Positions 23,001-30,638 of a stretch of DNA of 37,275 nt are shown one piece after another. The stretch spans positions 1 through 37,275 of the IMG/VR virus record IMGVR_UViG_3300032116_000612; one strand, given 5' to 3'. The position numbers were made by a program, and so were the translations under genes. This stretch comes from a virus. Under the pieces are notes generated by a model. That model was not told where the DNA came from, did no database searches, and saw nothing but the letters and a program-made list of their open reading frames with translations. Numbering within the stretch: the first letter of the stretch is position 1; each line of letters opens with the position of its first letter.

Positions 23001-24374
23001 CTATATTGTTTTCCAGTTCCATTTCGTTATTACACGATATCCTTGTTTTTGACTTTCCCTAATAAGCGAGTTTATCATACCTTTACATACATCTATTGAG
23101 CTATCCATAATCAGAAAGACCCACGGATCCTTCTTTCCTGGCAGATCCCTGAGAATTCTGCCGACGCTTTGTTGGAATGTGATCGCCGAGTGAGATCGCG
23201 CTGCAAAGGGGGTCATCAGGATCAGGGTATCCAGGTCCTTCCTGTTGTATGCAGCAGCACCAACTCCGATGGATGCGAACACAAGATTTCCGCTATTGAG
23301 CCTTTCCAGTCTTTCGTTGGACTTAGTTCCGCCGTGTATGACGGTGCTTCCTGGATTTGCGGCATGAAAACGTTCGATGTGCTCTGGGCCGTGGGAGAGT
23401 GCGTAGACAGTACGTCCCCTCTTTAAGCATTCATCGATTACTTCCTGAATGAGTTCATTTCGATCAGCGTTATCAGCCAGTGTTTTATGGAGCTTTCCGA
23501 TATTTAGCTGTCCAGTTCTATCGTTCATCTTTCTACGTTCAGCTTCCCCATAGAACACACCAGTATTAAGAACATATATTGTTGGGGTTAGATCCTGGCT
23601 GATGTCACTATAAAAAACTGGCCCCAGATGAGAGTAGAAAACTCCCTCACATCGATCTGTTCTCGTGGGAGTGGCTGTAAGCCCCAGCCGAATGCCGGAG
23701 CCTATAGCACTTGCCTTAGAGAAGAAATCTGCGGCCATGATATGACACTCATCGTAAATGACGAGGCCAAATCGATTATAGAAATCTGCGGGCAGATCTC
23801 CTGCCTCCGCACGAGCTGCGAGTGTCTGGACTGTAGACACACAGATGTCTTTGTTGTACTCGAATCTCTTACCCTGAATCCAGCCAATCTCCCCGTCGTA
23901 ATCGAAGAACTGCCGCAGCTCTGCGATCCAGTTGTCCAGGTGTGCATTCTGGGGACTTACGATCAGCGTAGGGACTTTTTCATGGGCAGCCTTTAGCCAT
24001 CCCATGACTGTCTTTCCCTTCCCACAGGCGAGATTGAGGATGCCTCGATCTGCCTCTTTCAGAGCTTCCCAGGCTTCGAGTTGCCCATCTCTTAGCCGAA
24101 ATCCGGCCTTTGGAGATAACTTAATCGTAGGAAACGATGGTTGGGCCTTGACTACGCGACACCCCAGCTTTTCGAGCTGTTGGTCGGTCAGGGTGTACCG
24201 CGGAACCTGCGTGTGCTCGAGATGCTTAACAACCAGATCACGAGAACCCTTGGTAGGGTCATCCCCGAAAGTGAGGATGCCCTCCAAGGTCTCTGGTCGT
24301 ATTTTAGTTTTCGGCAGAAACAGGTGCCGACCCTGATAGGCAACGTCCTTTTCCAAGATCGGCACTCGAATCAT
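23001..24374 (-). CDS. SF2 DNA/RNA helicase (UvsW/RadD-like)
   Basis: A 457-residue protein with the complete helicase set: Q-motif-like LRDGQLEAWEAL (94-105), Walker A ACGKGKT (116-122), DECH (208-211) as the DEAH box, GLTATPTR (231-238) as motif III, and QSVGRILR (402-409) as motif VI. The N-terminal 90 residues form an extra domain. ATG 24374 overlaps the upstream stop (ATGA). T4 UvsW and related phage helicases remodel branched DNA and R-loops, which fits an operon with a RecA-like protein and resolvases. A transcription-coupled or replication-restart role is possible. Confidence 0.88.
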   Translation of the reverse strand: MIRVPILEKDVAYQGRHLFLPKTKIRPETLEGILTFGDDPTKGSRDLVVKHLEHTQVPRYTLTDQQLEKLGCRVVKAQPSFPTIKLSPKAGFRLRDGQLEAWEALKEADRGILNLACGKGKTVMGWLKAAHEKVPTLIVSPQNAHLDNWIAELRQFFDYDGEIGWIQGKRFEYNKDICVSTVQTLAARAEAGDLPADFYNRFGLVIYDECHIMAADFFSKASAIGSGIRLGLTATPTRTDRCEGVFYSHLGPVFYSDISQDLTPTIYVLNTGVFYGEAERRKMNDRTGQLNIGKLHKTLADNADRNELIQEVIDECLKRGRTVYALSHGPEHIERFHAANPGSTVIHGGTKSNERLERLNSGNLVFASIGVGAAAYNRKDLDTLILMTPFAARSHSAITFQQSVGRILRDLPGKKDPWVFLIMDSSIDVCKGMINSLIRESQKQGYRVITKWNWKTI

Positions 24375-24754
24375 CTTGATTCTCTCTTTCGTAGTCCTGG
24401 ATATTTCTTGCGCGGTATGCCTGCAAGAGCCTCAGTTAGCGTCTCGGCCATCGTCGTGACCGCGTTTAGACCCGCGTTGTAGGCAAGGACTCCGGTAAAG
24501 CTGTCGTTTCCTTCGGGCTCTTCGTAGACTCTGGCTTTGGCGGCTGGAGCATTTGGCGGCTTCTGTCCTGGTCTCGGATAGTTCGTAGCCGGTGTTTGAC
24601 TACCTCTTCGATTTGACTCAACTTTAAGTCTACAGGTGCCTTTGTAGGCACACTCCTGACAGATAGGATGCGATCCGTCATAGTAATCCGCGTCACCGTA
24701 ACATTCCGGCTTCTCTCCATCTCGATTTTGAAACTGTGCTGAAAAGGAACCCAT
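24371..24754 (-). CDS. Cys-rich small protein, first gene of replication operon
   Basis: A 127-residue protein from ATG 24754, with AGGGG 7 nt upstream. Residues 16-42 carry C18, C32-x2-C35 and C41 (ECYGDADYYDGSHPICQECA at its heart), a likely small zinc or Fe-S site. Then come a Pro-rich linker (about 55-75), a helix and a basic tail. It is the first gene read from the divergent control region and overlaps the helicase start by 4 nt. The function is unknown. A DNA-binding or regulatory role would fit its position. Confidence 0.7.
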   Translation of the reverse strand: MGSFSAQFQNRDGEKPECYGDADYYDGSHPICQECAYKGTCRLKVESNRRGSQTPATNYPRPGQKPPNAPAAKARVYEEPEGNDSFTGVLAYNAGLNAVTTMAETLTEALAGIPRKKYPGLRKRESR

Positions 24755-24832
24755 ACACTAACCCCTTGGCTGGTGCTAAAGGGTTATGACAGCGTATACT
24801 CCGCCCTGCATCAGACCTCTCGGAGACCTCCT
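24755..24832. promoter_or_regulatory. Divergent control region with operator-like inverted repeat
   Basis: This 78-bp gap separates the leftward replication operon from a rightward virion-type operon. TAACCCCTT (24759-24767) is mirrored by AAAGGGTTA (24778-24786), with 8 of 9 bases matching, an operator-like arrangement close to the leftward start. TATACT (24795-24800) could be a -10 for the rightward operon, but no good -35 lies 16-18 nt upstream. The phage also encodes its own polymerase, so host-type rules may not apply. Confidence 0.45.
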
Positions 24833-25924
24833 ATGACAGTGATCGACCAGCACGACGACCTCGGCGCACTCTTTAGAGCTCACGGACCGAAGTCAGGTCT
24901 TGAGTTTCTTAAGGAGGCATCGTGGAAGGAGCGCGATGATATTCTTGATCGTGATTTTGCACTCATTATTGTTGACAGTACGGGTAAGGAACACAGAAAA
25001 TTCGCAGCTTACGATGCCGGCAACGTCTTCCTGTCTCAGTGGTATCTACTGAACGCGGAGCACGAACTTCCGCACGGTGCAGTAAAGGTGGCCGCAAGCA
25101 ACCTTTTGGATGCTTCAGAAGCATTTGGACTTACGACGCATCCAGCCCTCGCACTTCTTGCTCAGGAGGGAGAGTCACTTCCTGGGGATGGACGTAGGGT
25201 TTACATCAAGACCGCATCCACGACGAAGTACGCAAGCAGGACTGAGGAGTTTGAGCCTTCTCAGCTACGGCCAATTGGCAAGGGGATGTTCGCATCTCGA
25301 GGTTCCCATGCGGTAAAGGAGGCCTCCGCTTACGATGCGATCTCAGCGCTAATTCAGAAATGGGATGATCTGGATCCATACGATCGCCACGAAGCTGCGG
25401 TCGATGTGGTCAAGGTAGCGAGCGCTGTTGGTGCGACTGTGCCTCCCCATATCTTTCAGTACAGTGGCACCTCGCTCAATCCGCGATTTGAGAAGATCGC
25501 TCAGCAGCGTATGAGGTACACGGCAAATGAAGAGTATCAGAAAGACTATTACCGCCTCAGCAAGATGGCAGCAGCCCTTCCTACCGATGACGTGGTGGAA
25601 GCCCTGTTCCTAATGGACGAACGGGCGGGACTTCTAAACCGCTACGGTGCGAACCTGCCGGATCCAGTTCTCTGCGTCTACGGGGCAGAGAAGTCGGCTG
25701 AGTATTCCTGGAATCACGGCGGGGATTACGTCACTGCTTCTATGTTGATGCGCTATTCGGGCAGCACAGCGGTCGAGGCGATGGAGGATGTGTTCTCTGA
25801 TGACGTGATGAAGAGGTTCAAGGCGGATCCAGTAGGAGCGTTCCAGAAGATGCCGCTCGAGCAGCAGATCTTGGTCTCACGCATGGCGTCCCAGTCCAGG
25901 GATACGAACAATGGCGGGTACTGA
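24833..25924 (+). CDS. Probable virion-associated protein, unknown function
   Basis: A 363-residue protein from ATG 24833, with GGAG 7 nt upstream. A further in-frame ATG at 24773 lies in the control region and has no binding site. The product is soluble, mixed helical, and contains repeated Lys-(Val/Thr/Met)-Ala(-Ala/-Ser) phrases (VKVAASN, IKTASTT, VKEASAY, VKVASAV, SKMAAAL) between longer segments. It starts the operon that runs through to the portal, so a head or connector role is likely by position. I do not recognise a family or catalytic site. Confidence 0.7.
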   Translation: MTVIDQHDDLGALFRAHGPKSGLEFLKEASWKERDDILDRDFALIIVDSTGKEHRKFAAYDAGNVFLSQWYLLNAEHELPHGAVKVAASNLLDASEAFGLTTHPALALLAQEGESLPGDGRRVYIKTASTTKYASRTEEFEPSQLRPIGKGMFASRGSHAVKEASAYDAISALIQKWDDLDPYDRHEAAVDVVKVASAVGATVPPHIFQYSGTSLNPRFEKIAQQRMRYTANEEYQKDYYRLSKMAAALPTDDVVEALFLMDERAGLLNRYGANLPDPVLCVYGAEKSAEYSWNHGGDYVTASMLMRYSGSTAVEAMEDVFSDDVMKRFKADPVGAFQKMPLEQQILVSRMASQSRDTNNGGY

Positions 25925-27803
25925 GTTTAAGACGTCAACCTCACATCCACTCACACTCCTGCGCTCGTACATCCGAACCTTCGGATCAGAAGCGCTGGAG
26001 TGGGAGCCATTCGTAGTTAAGAAGGCGCTGGAAAAGAGACTGACATTTTCTCTACCAAGAGTAAACTTTCTTAAACTCTTGGCTGCAATTTCAGTCGCAA
26101 ATCATGATCAGTTCTGGTCGTCTTGGGAAACCTTTCATACGGTCTCTCAAGCACTGGCTGGAAAGATCCCATCTGTTTCGCACATCGATAACCAGTCTGT
26201 TTCAGACTTAATGATCGCCGTAGATGCCGCGCTACGGATTCGCAAGGATCTGGGCTCAGTGGGTGACATACCTCCATTCTCTGAGGAGGTAACTCGCTAC
26301 ATGGCGGCGCAGCTTCATGAGTCTGGGATCTGGTATGTACCAGAGCCACTTGAGTTTTTAAATCCACTGATTTCTGGCGTGACGCAGGTTTGTGGTGAGT
26401 GTGGCAACGAAGAGCAGCCGAAAGAGGACGGGCTCTGTAGTTACTGCACTGACAGATACAATACCGACAGTCTTCTGAAGATGGAACCAGATGAGGAGTT
26501 AAAAAAGAAATTCAATGGATCTAAGGTTAAGGTTACTGTTAAGTTTCCAACTGCTGGAGTTCAGAAGTCTTTAGTTCGCGCCCTAACGCGCGGAGGGGAG
26601 ACACTTCGAGAGACAGAGGATGATATCTGCGCTGCTAGAATTTTAGAGGGAATAAGAGATCTTTCTGCGTATACTGCTGAGTTAGAAGTACAGACTAAAA
26701 CAGCGGGCCTGGCAACTGTTGCAGGAACTCAAAAGGCTATTGCAACACATAATGCGTTTAATCCGGACTCCCCTATTGAGTTCAATATACCTGAATTACC
26801 AAAAACGAAAGAAGAACAAAATCAACAACCTCAACTAAAGCCACAAAAACCCACAATACCGCCTAAAAAGAAAGCTCCTGGTATAGAAAAGTATATCAAT
26901 CCTCTTAGTTTAGGAGGGACTGCACTATTAGCGGGAGGGTTACTTCGTAGTCCAAATGCCGGAAAATTTCTCACGGCAGCTAAGGAGGTAGTAACCAAAC
27001 CTGTCACATCAATCGGCCGTTCTATGCGAGCTGGAGCTAACTACGTCGGTCCTGGCGCTGACGAGTTTGCTAGACAAGCTGCACAATCAAAGCGCGTAGA
27101 GATGATGGGCGAGACATTACGGCAGGCGAACCTCGGTGCTCAGGCAGGCGGAAAATCACATGTAACCGAATTTGAGGCGTTAACAGGGGGACCCGAGGGT
27201 AAAACACTTGTTCAAAAGTTGCGTAAATCCGGCTTATTGAGCGCTGGAGAGAAGACCTACGATAATGTAAATATCGGATGGGGACTTTCGAGAAGGCTGA
27301 ATTCTTTAGTGCGAGAAATGGATGCTGCCTCTGCAGCAGGTCGTACCGTGGACTATAAGAAACTAGAGGGTGCTTACAATGACTTGATTAATGCAGCCAG
27401 AAGGCAAGGAAGACCAGCTTCGAGAGGTATTAGTTACTACCTCCCGGGCGAGCGAGCTATTGAGGTTGGGGCCCCCGTTCTTACAGGCGCAACCGAGCTC
27501 GCCACTAGTGAGGATCCAGATACCGGAGAGGCACGTAGTCTCTCGGAGAGAATTGCAAGGGGTGTAGCTGCGGGCGGCATCACGGCTGCTACTGGAGCAT
27601 TGTTTGCCGGCAGAAACCTCGGACTTAGTAAGAAAAACCTGCTTACAGGTGCAGATAGATCTACCTTTAGTGCCAAGGGGTTAGTCCCTGCCGCTGCTGG
27701 TATGGCAGTAGGCTCGACCCTTGAGAACATCGGTGCCGATGTTGTGGGTGGTGGCACTAAGCTGGTTGATTCTGCCTTTGGTCAGAGGAAGGAACAGACA
27801 TGA
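25911..27803 (+). CDS. Virion-type protein with zinc finger and Gly/Ala-rich hydrophobic C-terminal half
   Basis: A 630-residue protein with ATG 25911, 14 nt inside the previous gene. The N-terminal 160 residues are helical. C161-x2-C164 with C176-x2-C179 forms a zinc ribbon. Residues about 295-325 are a Gln/Pro/Lys-rich linker. The C-terminal half has several Gly/Ala-rich hydrophobic stretches (SLGGTALLAGGLL, about 332-344; VAAGGITAATGALFAG, about 550-565; GLVPAAAGMAVGS, about 590-602). Such segments are common in phage internal or ejected proteins that enter membranes, so an ejection-protein role is possible. It directly precedes the portal (ATGA overlap), and the gene after the RNA polymerase begins with a similar flavour. 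Confidence 0.7.
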   Translation: MAGTEFKTSTSHPLTLLRSYIRTFGSEALEWEPFVVKKALEKRLTFSLPRVNFLKLLAAISVANHDQFWSSWETFHTVSQALAGKIPSVSHIDNQSVSDLMIAVDAALRIRKDLGSVGDIPPFSEEVTRYMAAQLHESGIWYVPEPLEFLNPLISGVTQVCGECGNEEQPKEDGLCSYCTDRYNTDSLLKMEPDEELKKKFNGSKVKVTVKFPTAGVQKSLVRALTRGGETLRETEDDICAARILEGIRDLSAYTAELEVQTKTAGLATVAGTQKAIATHNAFNPDSPIEFNIPELPKTKEEQNQQPQLKPQKPTIPPKKKAPGIEKYINPLSLGGTALLAGGLLRSPNAGKFLTAAKEVVTKPVTSIGRSMRAGANYVGPGADEFARQAAQSKRVEMMGETLRQANLGAQAGGKSHVTEFEALTGGPEGKTLVQKLRKSGLLSAGEKTYDNVNIGWGLSRRLNSLVREMDAASAAGRTVDYKKLEGAYNDLINAARRQGRPASRGISYYLPGERAIEVGAPVLTGATELATSEDPDTGEARSLSERIARGVAAGGITAATGALFAGRNLGLSKKNLLTGADRSTFSAKGLVPAAAGMAVGSTLENIGADVVGGGTKLVDSAFGQRKEQT

Positions 27804-29872
27804 ATGTCGTCACTAGCGAAGTAAACCGATTCAATCCCCGCCCTGTTACCGCAGAGGGAGGGAGAGGTTTCGGTATTCGCTATCCTTCCCCCTTCTTCGA
27901 TATTTCTCAGCAATTCCTACCTGCGAATCAGCATGAACTTCACAAGTGGTGTAGGTACTATTTTTTAACAAATCCAGTGATTAATGCAGCCTGTTCCAAG
28001 ATGGCGGAATACCCCGTTACTCCGCTTGTGTTCTCAACGGAAGATCCCGAAATAGTTAAACTTTACAAAGGTATTGAGGATCATCTTAAGCTTCGGTCAT
28101 TTCAGGTCGAAGTAGGGCTTGATTACTTCGTTTATGGTAACGCTTTTGTTTCCGTATTCCTGCCATTTGAGAAGTACCTTATCTGCAGCTCTTGCGGCGC
28201 TCGGTATCGCGCGAAGACCAATCGGTTTCGGTACAAGTGGCGTGACTCGAGGTTCTACATCCATAAGTGCGACTGCGGGCATCAGGGCTATGCGAAGCAG
28301 CAGGATGTCTATATTCGCAGCTTCCGGGAGATCAGACTTGTTCGCTGGAATCCCGAGAACATTGACATTAAGCACAATGAGATAACTGGTAAAACGAAGT
28401 ATTATTTTAGATTACCTAAGAGTGTGATTAATGACATTAAAATCGGAGATTGTGACGAGATTGAATCTCTGCCGCTCGAGTTCTTAGAGGCTGCGCGCGC
28501 AGGTAAGTCCCTCCTCTTCTCAGAGGACAACCTTTATCATCTAAAGCGCCCTACCATCGCGCAAAAGGATCAGGGCTGGGGGACCCCTCTCATCTTCCCG
28601 CTCCTGAAGGATGCCTTTTACTTACAGGTAATGAAGAAGGCGAACGAGGCGATCCTCATGGAGAACATCGTTCCCATGAGAATGATCTTCCCCGGTCAGA
28701 ATACTGGAGGAAACGAAGGTCCGTATGGATCCTACAATCTGACAAACTGGAAACGCCGGATTGATGAAGAAATCAATATGTGGAAAAGGGACCACAATTA
28801 TATTCCCGTGCTTCCCGTAAACATCGGATTTCAGCAAATCGGAGGACAGGGGAGATCATTGCTGCTGTACCAGGAGATGAGACTTCTGGCAGAGCAGATG
28901 CTTGCTGGAGCGGGAATCCCCGTCGAGTTCATCTTCGGAGGACTTCAGTGGTCAGGATCGAGTACGTCGCTCCGTGCCCTCGAGAACATGTTCCTTGGAT
29001 ACAATAAGCAGCGGCATGAGCTTGTGAATGTATTCATTATGAATAAGATTGCAGCATTTATGCAATGGCCGAAGGTAGTTTGCCGTTTTGATAAATTCCG
29101 TATGGCAGATGATCTTCAGCGCAGCATGTTCTATCTGCAGCTCAATCAAGCACAGAAGATCAGCGATCATCGACTCATGGAAGAGCTCGGCGAGGACTTC
29201 GACCTCGAGGCAGAGCGCATGGGCCGCGAGATCAAGAAGCAGTTGCAGTCCAACCGCAAGATGCAGGTGGCATCCGCTGACATCCAAGGCGAGGCACAGC
29301 TGCGCACATCTCGCTACCAGGCCAAGGCCCAGGCAATCACAATGAAGGCTCAGGGCCAGGCTCAGATGGAGATGCAGGCTGCTCAGATGCAACAGCAGCA
29401 ACAGATGCAGGCCCAGCAGATGCCGCAGGACCCCAATGCGCAGATGGCAGCGCAGCAGGGCGCTCAGCAGCCCGCGCAAGATCCAAACGCGCAGCAGGCA
29501 CCCGTAGAGCAGGTACAGGGCGTACCCGAAGGCGCAACTGTCTATCAGGAGAATGCAGGAGCACCTAATGAAACGGCTATGCCGACAGCTATGGCTGGCG
29601 TGCAGTCTCAGATTCAACCCGGATCTGGTGGAGTTGATCTGCGCTATGTCGCTCAGAGAGCTGCCTCTTATTTCCGTACGCTAAAAAGAGAGCAGGGTGA
29701 GGACGCGATGTATCAAGCACTACAACAGATGCAGACGGAGAATCCTCCTCTGTACCAGCTCGTAGTGCAGCTAATGAACGACAAGGGATCCGCAGTCAAC
29801 CCGCTTGATGGGATGAAGAACCCCGCTCCTTCTGGAACACCGCAGGCAGACCCCGGACGGCAGGTCGGCTGA
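27800..29872 (+). CDS. Portal protein
   Basis: A 690-residue protein with ATG 27800 in an ATGA overlap. It has portal landmarks: an N-terminal HELHKWCRYYFLTNPVIN helix, VEVGLDYFVYGNAF (104-116), an IRLVRWNPENIDI strand, a long central helix region, and a GAGIPVEFIFGGLQWSGSS segment near residue 370. Between residues 129 and 159 is a zinc-ribbon-like insertion (C129-x2-C132, then C157-x-C159). Residues about 505-585 are Gln/Met/Ala-rich low complexity, then a helical tail. Portals form the dodecameric DNA gate of the head. I identify it by pattern and neighbourhood. No terminase or capsid gene is in view to confirm. Confidence 0.82.
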   Translation: MNVVTSEVNRFNPRPVTAEGGRGFGIRYPSPFFDISQQFLPANQHELHKWCRYYFLTNPVINAACSKMAEYPVTPLVFSTEDPEIVKLYKGIEDHLKLRSFQVEVGLDYFVYGNAFVSVFLPFEKYLICSSCGARYRAKTNRFRYKWRDSRFYIHKCDCGHQGYAKQQDVYIRSFREIRLVRWNPENIDIKHNEITGKTKYYFRLPKSVINDIKIGDCDEIESLPLEFLEAARAGKSLLFSEDNLYHLKRPTIAQKDQGWGTPLIFPLLKDAFYLQVMKKANEAILMENIVPMRMIFPGQNTGGNEGPYGSYNLTNWKRRIDEEINMWKRDHNYIPVLPVNIGFQQIGGQGRSLLLYQEMRLLAEQMLAGAGIPVEFIFGGLQWSGSSTSLRALENMFLGYNKQRHELVNVFIMNKIAAFMQWPKVVCRFDKFRMADDLQRSMFYLQLNQAQKISDHRLMEELGEDFDLEAERMGREIKKQLQSNRKMQVASADIQGEAQLRTSRYQAKAQAITMKAQGQAQMEMQAAQMQQQQQMQAQQMPQDPNAQMAAQQGAQQPAQDPNAQQAPVEQVQGVPEGATVYQENAGAPNETAMPTAMAGVQSQIQPGSGGVDLRYVAQRAASYFRTLKREQGEDAMYQALQQMQTENPPLYQLVVQLMNDKGSAVNPLDGMKNPAPSGTPQADPGRQVG

Positions 29873-29893
29873 GATCAGCGAGTGATTTCAGCC
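29867..29893. terminator. Hairpin across the convergent stop codons
   Basis: Bases 29867-29876 pair with 29884-29893 (10 positions, one of them a G-T wobble) around a 7-base loop. The stem spans the portal TGA and the stop of the convergent 84-residue gene. Neither side has a T-run, so a bidirectional stop or RNA-stability role is possible but weakly supported. Confidence 0.35.
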
Positions 29894-30129
29894 GGCCGCC
29901 GCCGGGGTGACTCGGTAGGGATGCCTGCGTAAAGTTCATCCAGGATCTGACGGCAGTTAGCCACGAAGCACTGCTCGTGGAACATGGCCTCGCTGCCATG
30001 GTGCGCGAAGACGTTCTCTCCCAGCTCCCAGCCATGAGGCCTCCTCAAGACTGTATGGCGGGAGAGACACACCATCTTCTCGCCTCGCTCAGTTGAGGCG
30101 CTGCACCAGTCACATCTGTACGGACTCAT
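29875..30129 (-). CDS. Small Cys/His-rich zinc-binding protein
   Basis: An 84-residue protein from ATG 30129, in an ATGA overlap with the preceding minus-strand gene, ending two bases from the portal stop on the other strand. C6-x2-C9, C21, H25, H43/H44, H51, C54 and C59 give enough ligands for two zinc sites in a compact fold. The basic C-terminus is PRRRP. It may bind nucleic acid, or the nearby RNA polymerase, but that is inference from position. Confidence 0.65.
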   Translation of the reverse strand: MSPYRCDWCSASTERGEKMVCLSRHTVLRRPHGWELGENVFAHHGSEAMFHEQCFVANCRQILDELYAGIPTESPRRRPAEITR

Positions 30130-30431
30130 TCACGCTCCAGGATTAGAAAACTGGATTCCACCCCACACTGCTCGCAAGATCCTGCCGTCCAGAAAGGCGC
30201 GGGATTCTTCGCACAGGTAGAACAGAGCCAGGTCTGTTTCTCTGGTAGTGCCGTGCATCCCCGGCAATCTAGGAGTCCGCACCGCTCTTGTATTGCTGGG
30301 CAGAACTCCTGAATCTGGTCCTCTTCCACGGTCTTAAAGGAAAACGGAGTGGAAGGAGGAAGGGAGGGCAAACCTCCGAGCGCAGCTTGAAGCTGCGCTC
30401 GGAGGCGCCCTCCCTGGCGACTATGACTCAT
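30126..30431 (-). CDS. Small eight-Cys zinc-binding protein
   Basis: A protein of up to 101 residues from ATG 30431, with GAGG 3 nt upstream. C44, C51, C56-x2-C59, C70-x2-C73 and C86-x2-C89 suggest two zinc sites. The first 26 residues are encoded by a large perfect inverted repeat (30361-30415) and are low in complexity, so the true start could be a GTG near residue 35, just before the Cys-rich part. The stop overlaps the next gene (ATGA). The function is unknown. The pair sits between the portal and the RNA polymerase and reads against both. Confidence 0.6.
   Translation of the reverse strand: MSHSRQGGRLRAQLQAALGGLPSLPPSTPFSFKTVEEDQIQEFCPAIQERCGLLDCRGCTALPEKQTWLCSTCAKNPAPFWTAGSCEQCGVESSFLILERE
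30361..30415. repeat. Long perfect inverted repeat (14-bp plus 9-bp stems)
   Basis: The inner stem 30373-30386 pairs with 30392-30405 (14 bp, no mismatch, loop TTGAA), and the outer stem 30361-30369 pairs with 30407-30415 (9 bp), with a 3-to-1 internal bulge. Twenty-three base pairs of near-perfect symmetry is far beyond chance. It has no T-run on either strand, so it is not a standard terminator. Confidence 0.9.
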
Positions 30432-30495
30432 TGTCCTCGATCACATCGATCGAGGACTGGATGGCGCTGACAATCAGCGCCATCCAGAAAATCAA
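30421..30495 (-). CDS. Candidate hydrophobic mini-protein (24 aa, TTG start)
   Basis: TTG (30493-30495) overlaps the stop of the 27-residue mini-gene (TTGA), and the frame ends at TAG 30421, 11 nt inside the next gene. The product is hydrophobic then acidic (IFWMALIVSAI, then IDVIEDNES). An ATG start at 30483 would give 20 residues. There is no clear Shine-Dalgarno, and the DNA is a perfect palindrome, so this may be chance. Confidence 0.3.
   Translation of the reverse strand: MIFWMALIVSAIQSSIDVIEDNES
30433..30487. repeat. Two adjacent perfect hairpins (10-bp and 14-bp stems), enclosed by a third pairing
   Basis: Hairpin one: 30433-30442 with 30448-30457. Hairpin two: 30457-30470 with 30474-30487. 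A further pairing, 30415-30422 with 30500-30507, would close both into a three-way junction. ATTGTC (30430-30435) and GACAAT (30469-30474) offer an alternative fold. This could be a structured RNA or a protein-binding DNA site. Confidence 0.8.
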
Positions 30496-30575
30496 TCCCA
30501 GTCGCCAAACCTGTCCGACCCCTGAAAGGGGTCCGATGACCCCTCATCGGGGTCGGCGAAAGTCTTGGGGTTCAT
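30492..30575 (-). CDS. Candidate 27-aa acidic mini-protein with strong ribosome binding site
   Basis: ATG 30575 is preceded by GGAGG and TAAC, very close to the context of the glycosylase gene's start (GAGG, TAAC, ATG). The 27-residue acidic product (starting MNPKTFADPDEG, ending RFGDWD) ends at TGA 30492. It would be the first gene of the short leftward cluster 29875-30575 and divergent from the RNA polymerase gene. It could be a real mini-protein or a leader peptide. Confidence 0.5.
   Translation of the reverse strand: MNPKTFADPDEGSSDPFQGSDRFGDWD
30515..30556. repeat. Repeated GACCCC/GGGGTC inverted repeats with alternative pairings
   Basis: GACCCC at 30517-30522 pairs with 30528-30533, and GACCCC at 30538-30543 pairs with 30549-30554. 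The outer arms can pair instead (30515-30522 with 30549-30556), and CGATGA (30534-30539) pairs with TCATCG (30544-30549). The mutually exclusive folds resemble an attenuator, but the sequence may also be coding on the minus strand. Confidence 0.65.
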
Positions 30576-30638
30576 GTTACCTCCAGCCGGGGCTATGATC
30601 CGGCTGTTATACTTATGACCTCACTTCGGAGAAGTTTT
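30576..30638 (+). promoter_or_regulatory. Leader/possible promoter of the RNA polymerase gene
   Basis: TATACT (30608-30613) repeats the hexamer found before the other rightward operon and lies 25 nt before the start codon. TATGAT (30594-30599) is a second -10-like word. No matching -35 is visible. A 6-bp inverted repeat (30585-30590 with 30600-30605) brackets the TATGAT. GGAG at 30628-30631 is the ribosome binding site that favours the ATG at 30639. Confidence 0.35.

Noticed and set aside
28952-29617. Minus-strand 221-residue open frame opposite the portal C-terminus
   Set aside because: It is the antisense of the Gln/Ala-rich tail, giving a Leu/His-rich product. There is no start context or neighbour support.
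30415-30507. tRNA or similar cloverleaf at the three-way-junction fold
   Set aside because: Stem lengths, loops and the lack of tRNA consensus bases do not fit a tRNA.
30574-30618. A 14-residue leader peptide (ATG 30574) whose TGA overlaps an in-frame ATG (30615) of the RNA polymerase
   Set aside because: The overlap is suggestive of coupling, but the spacing of GGGG to ATG is too short. The polymerase has a better start at 30639 with GGAG 7 nt upstream.
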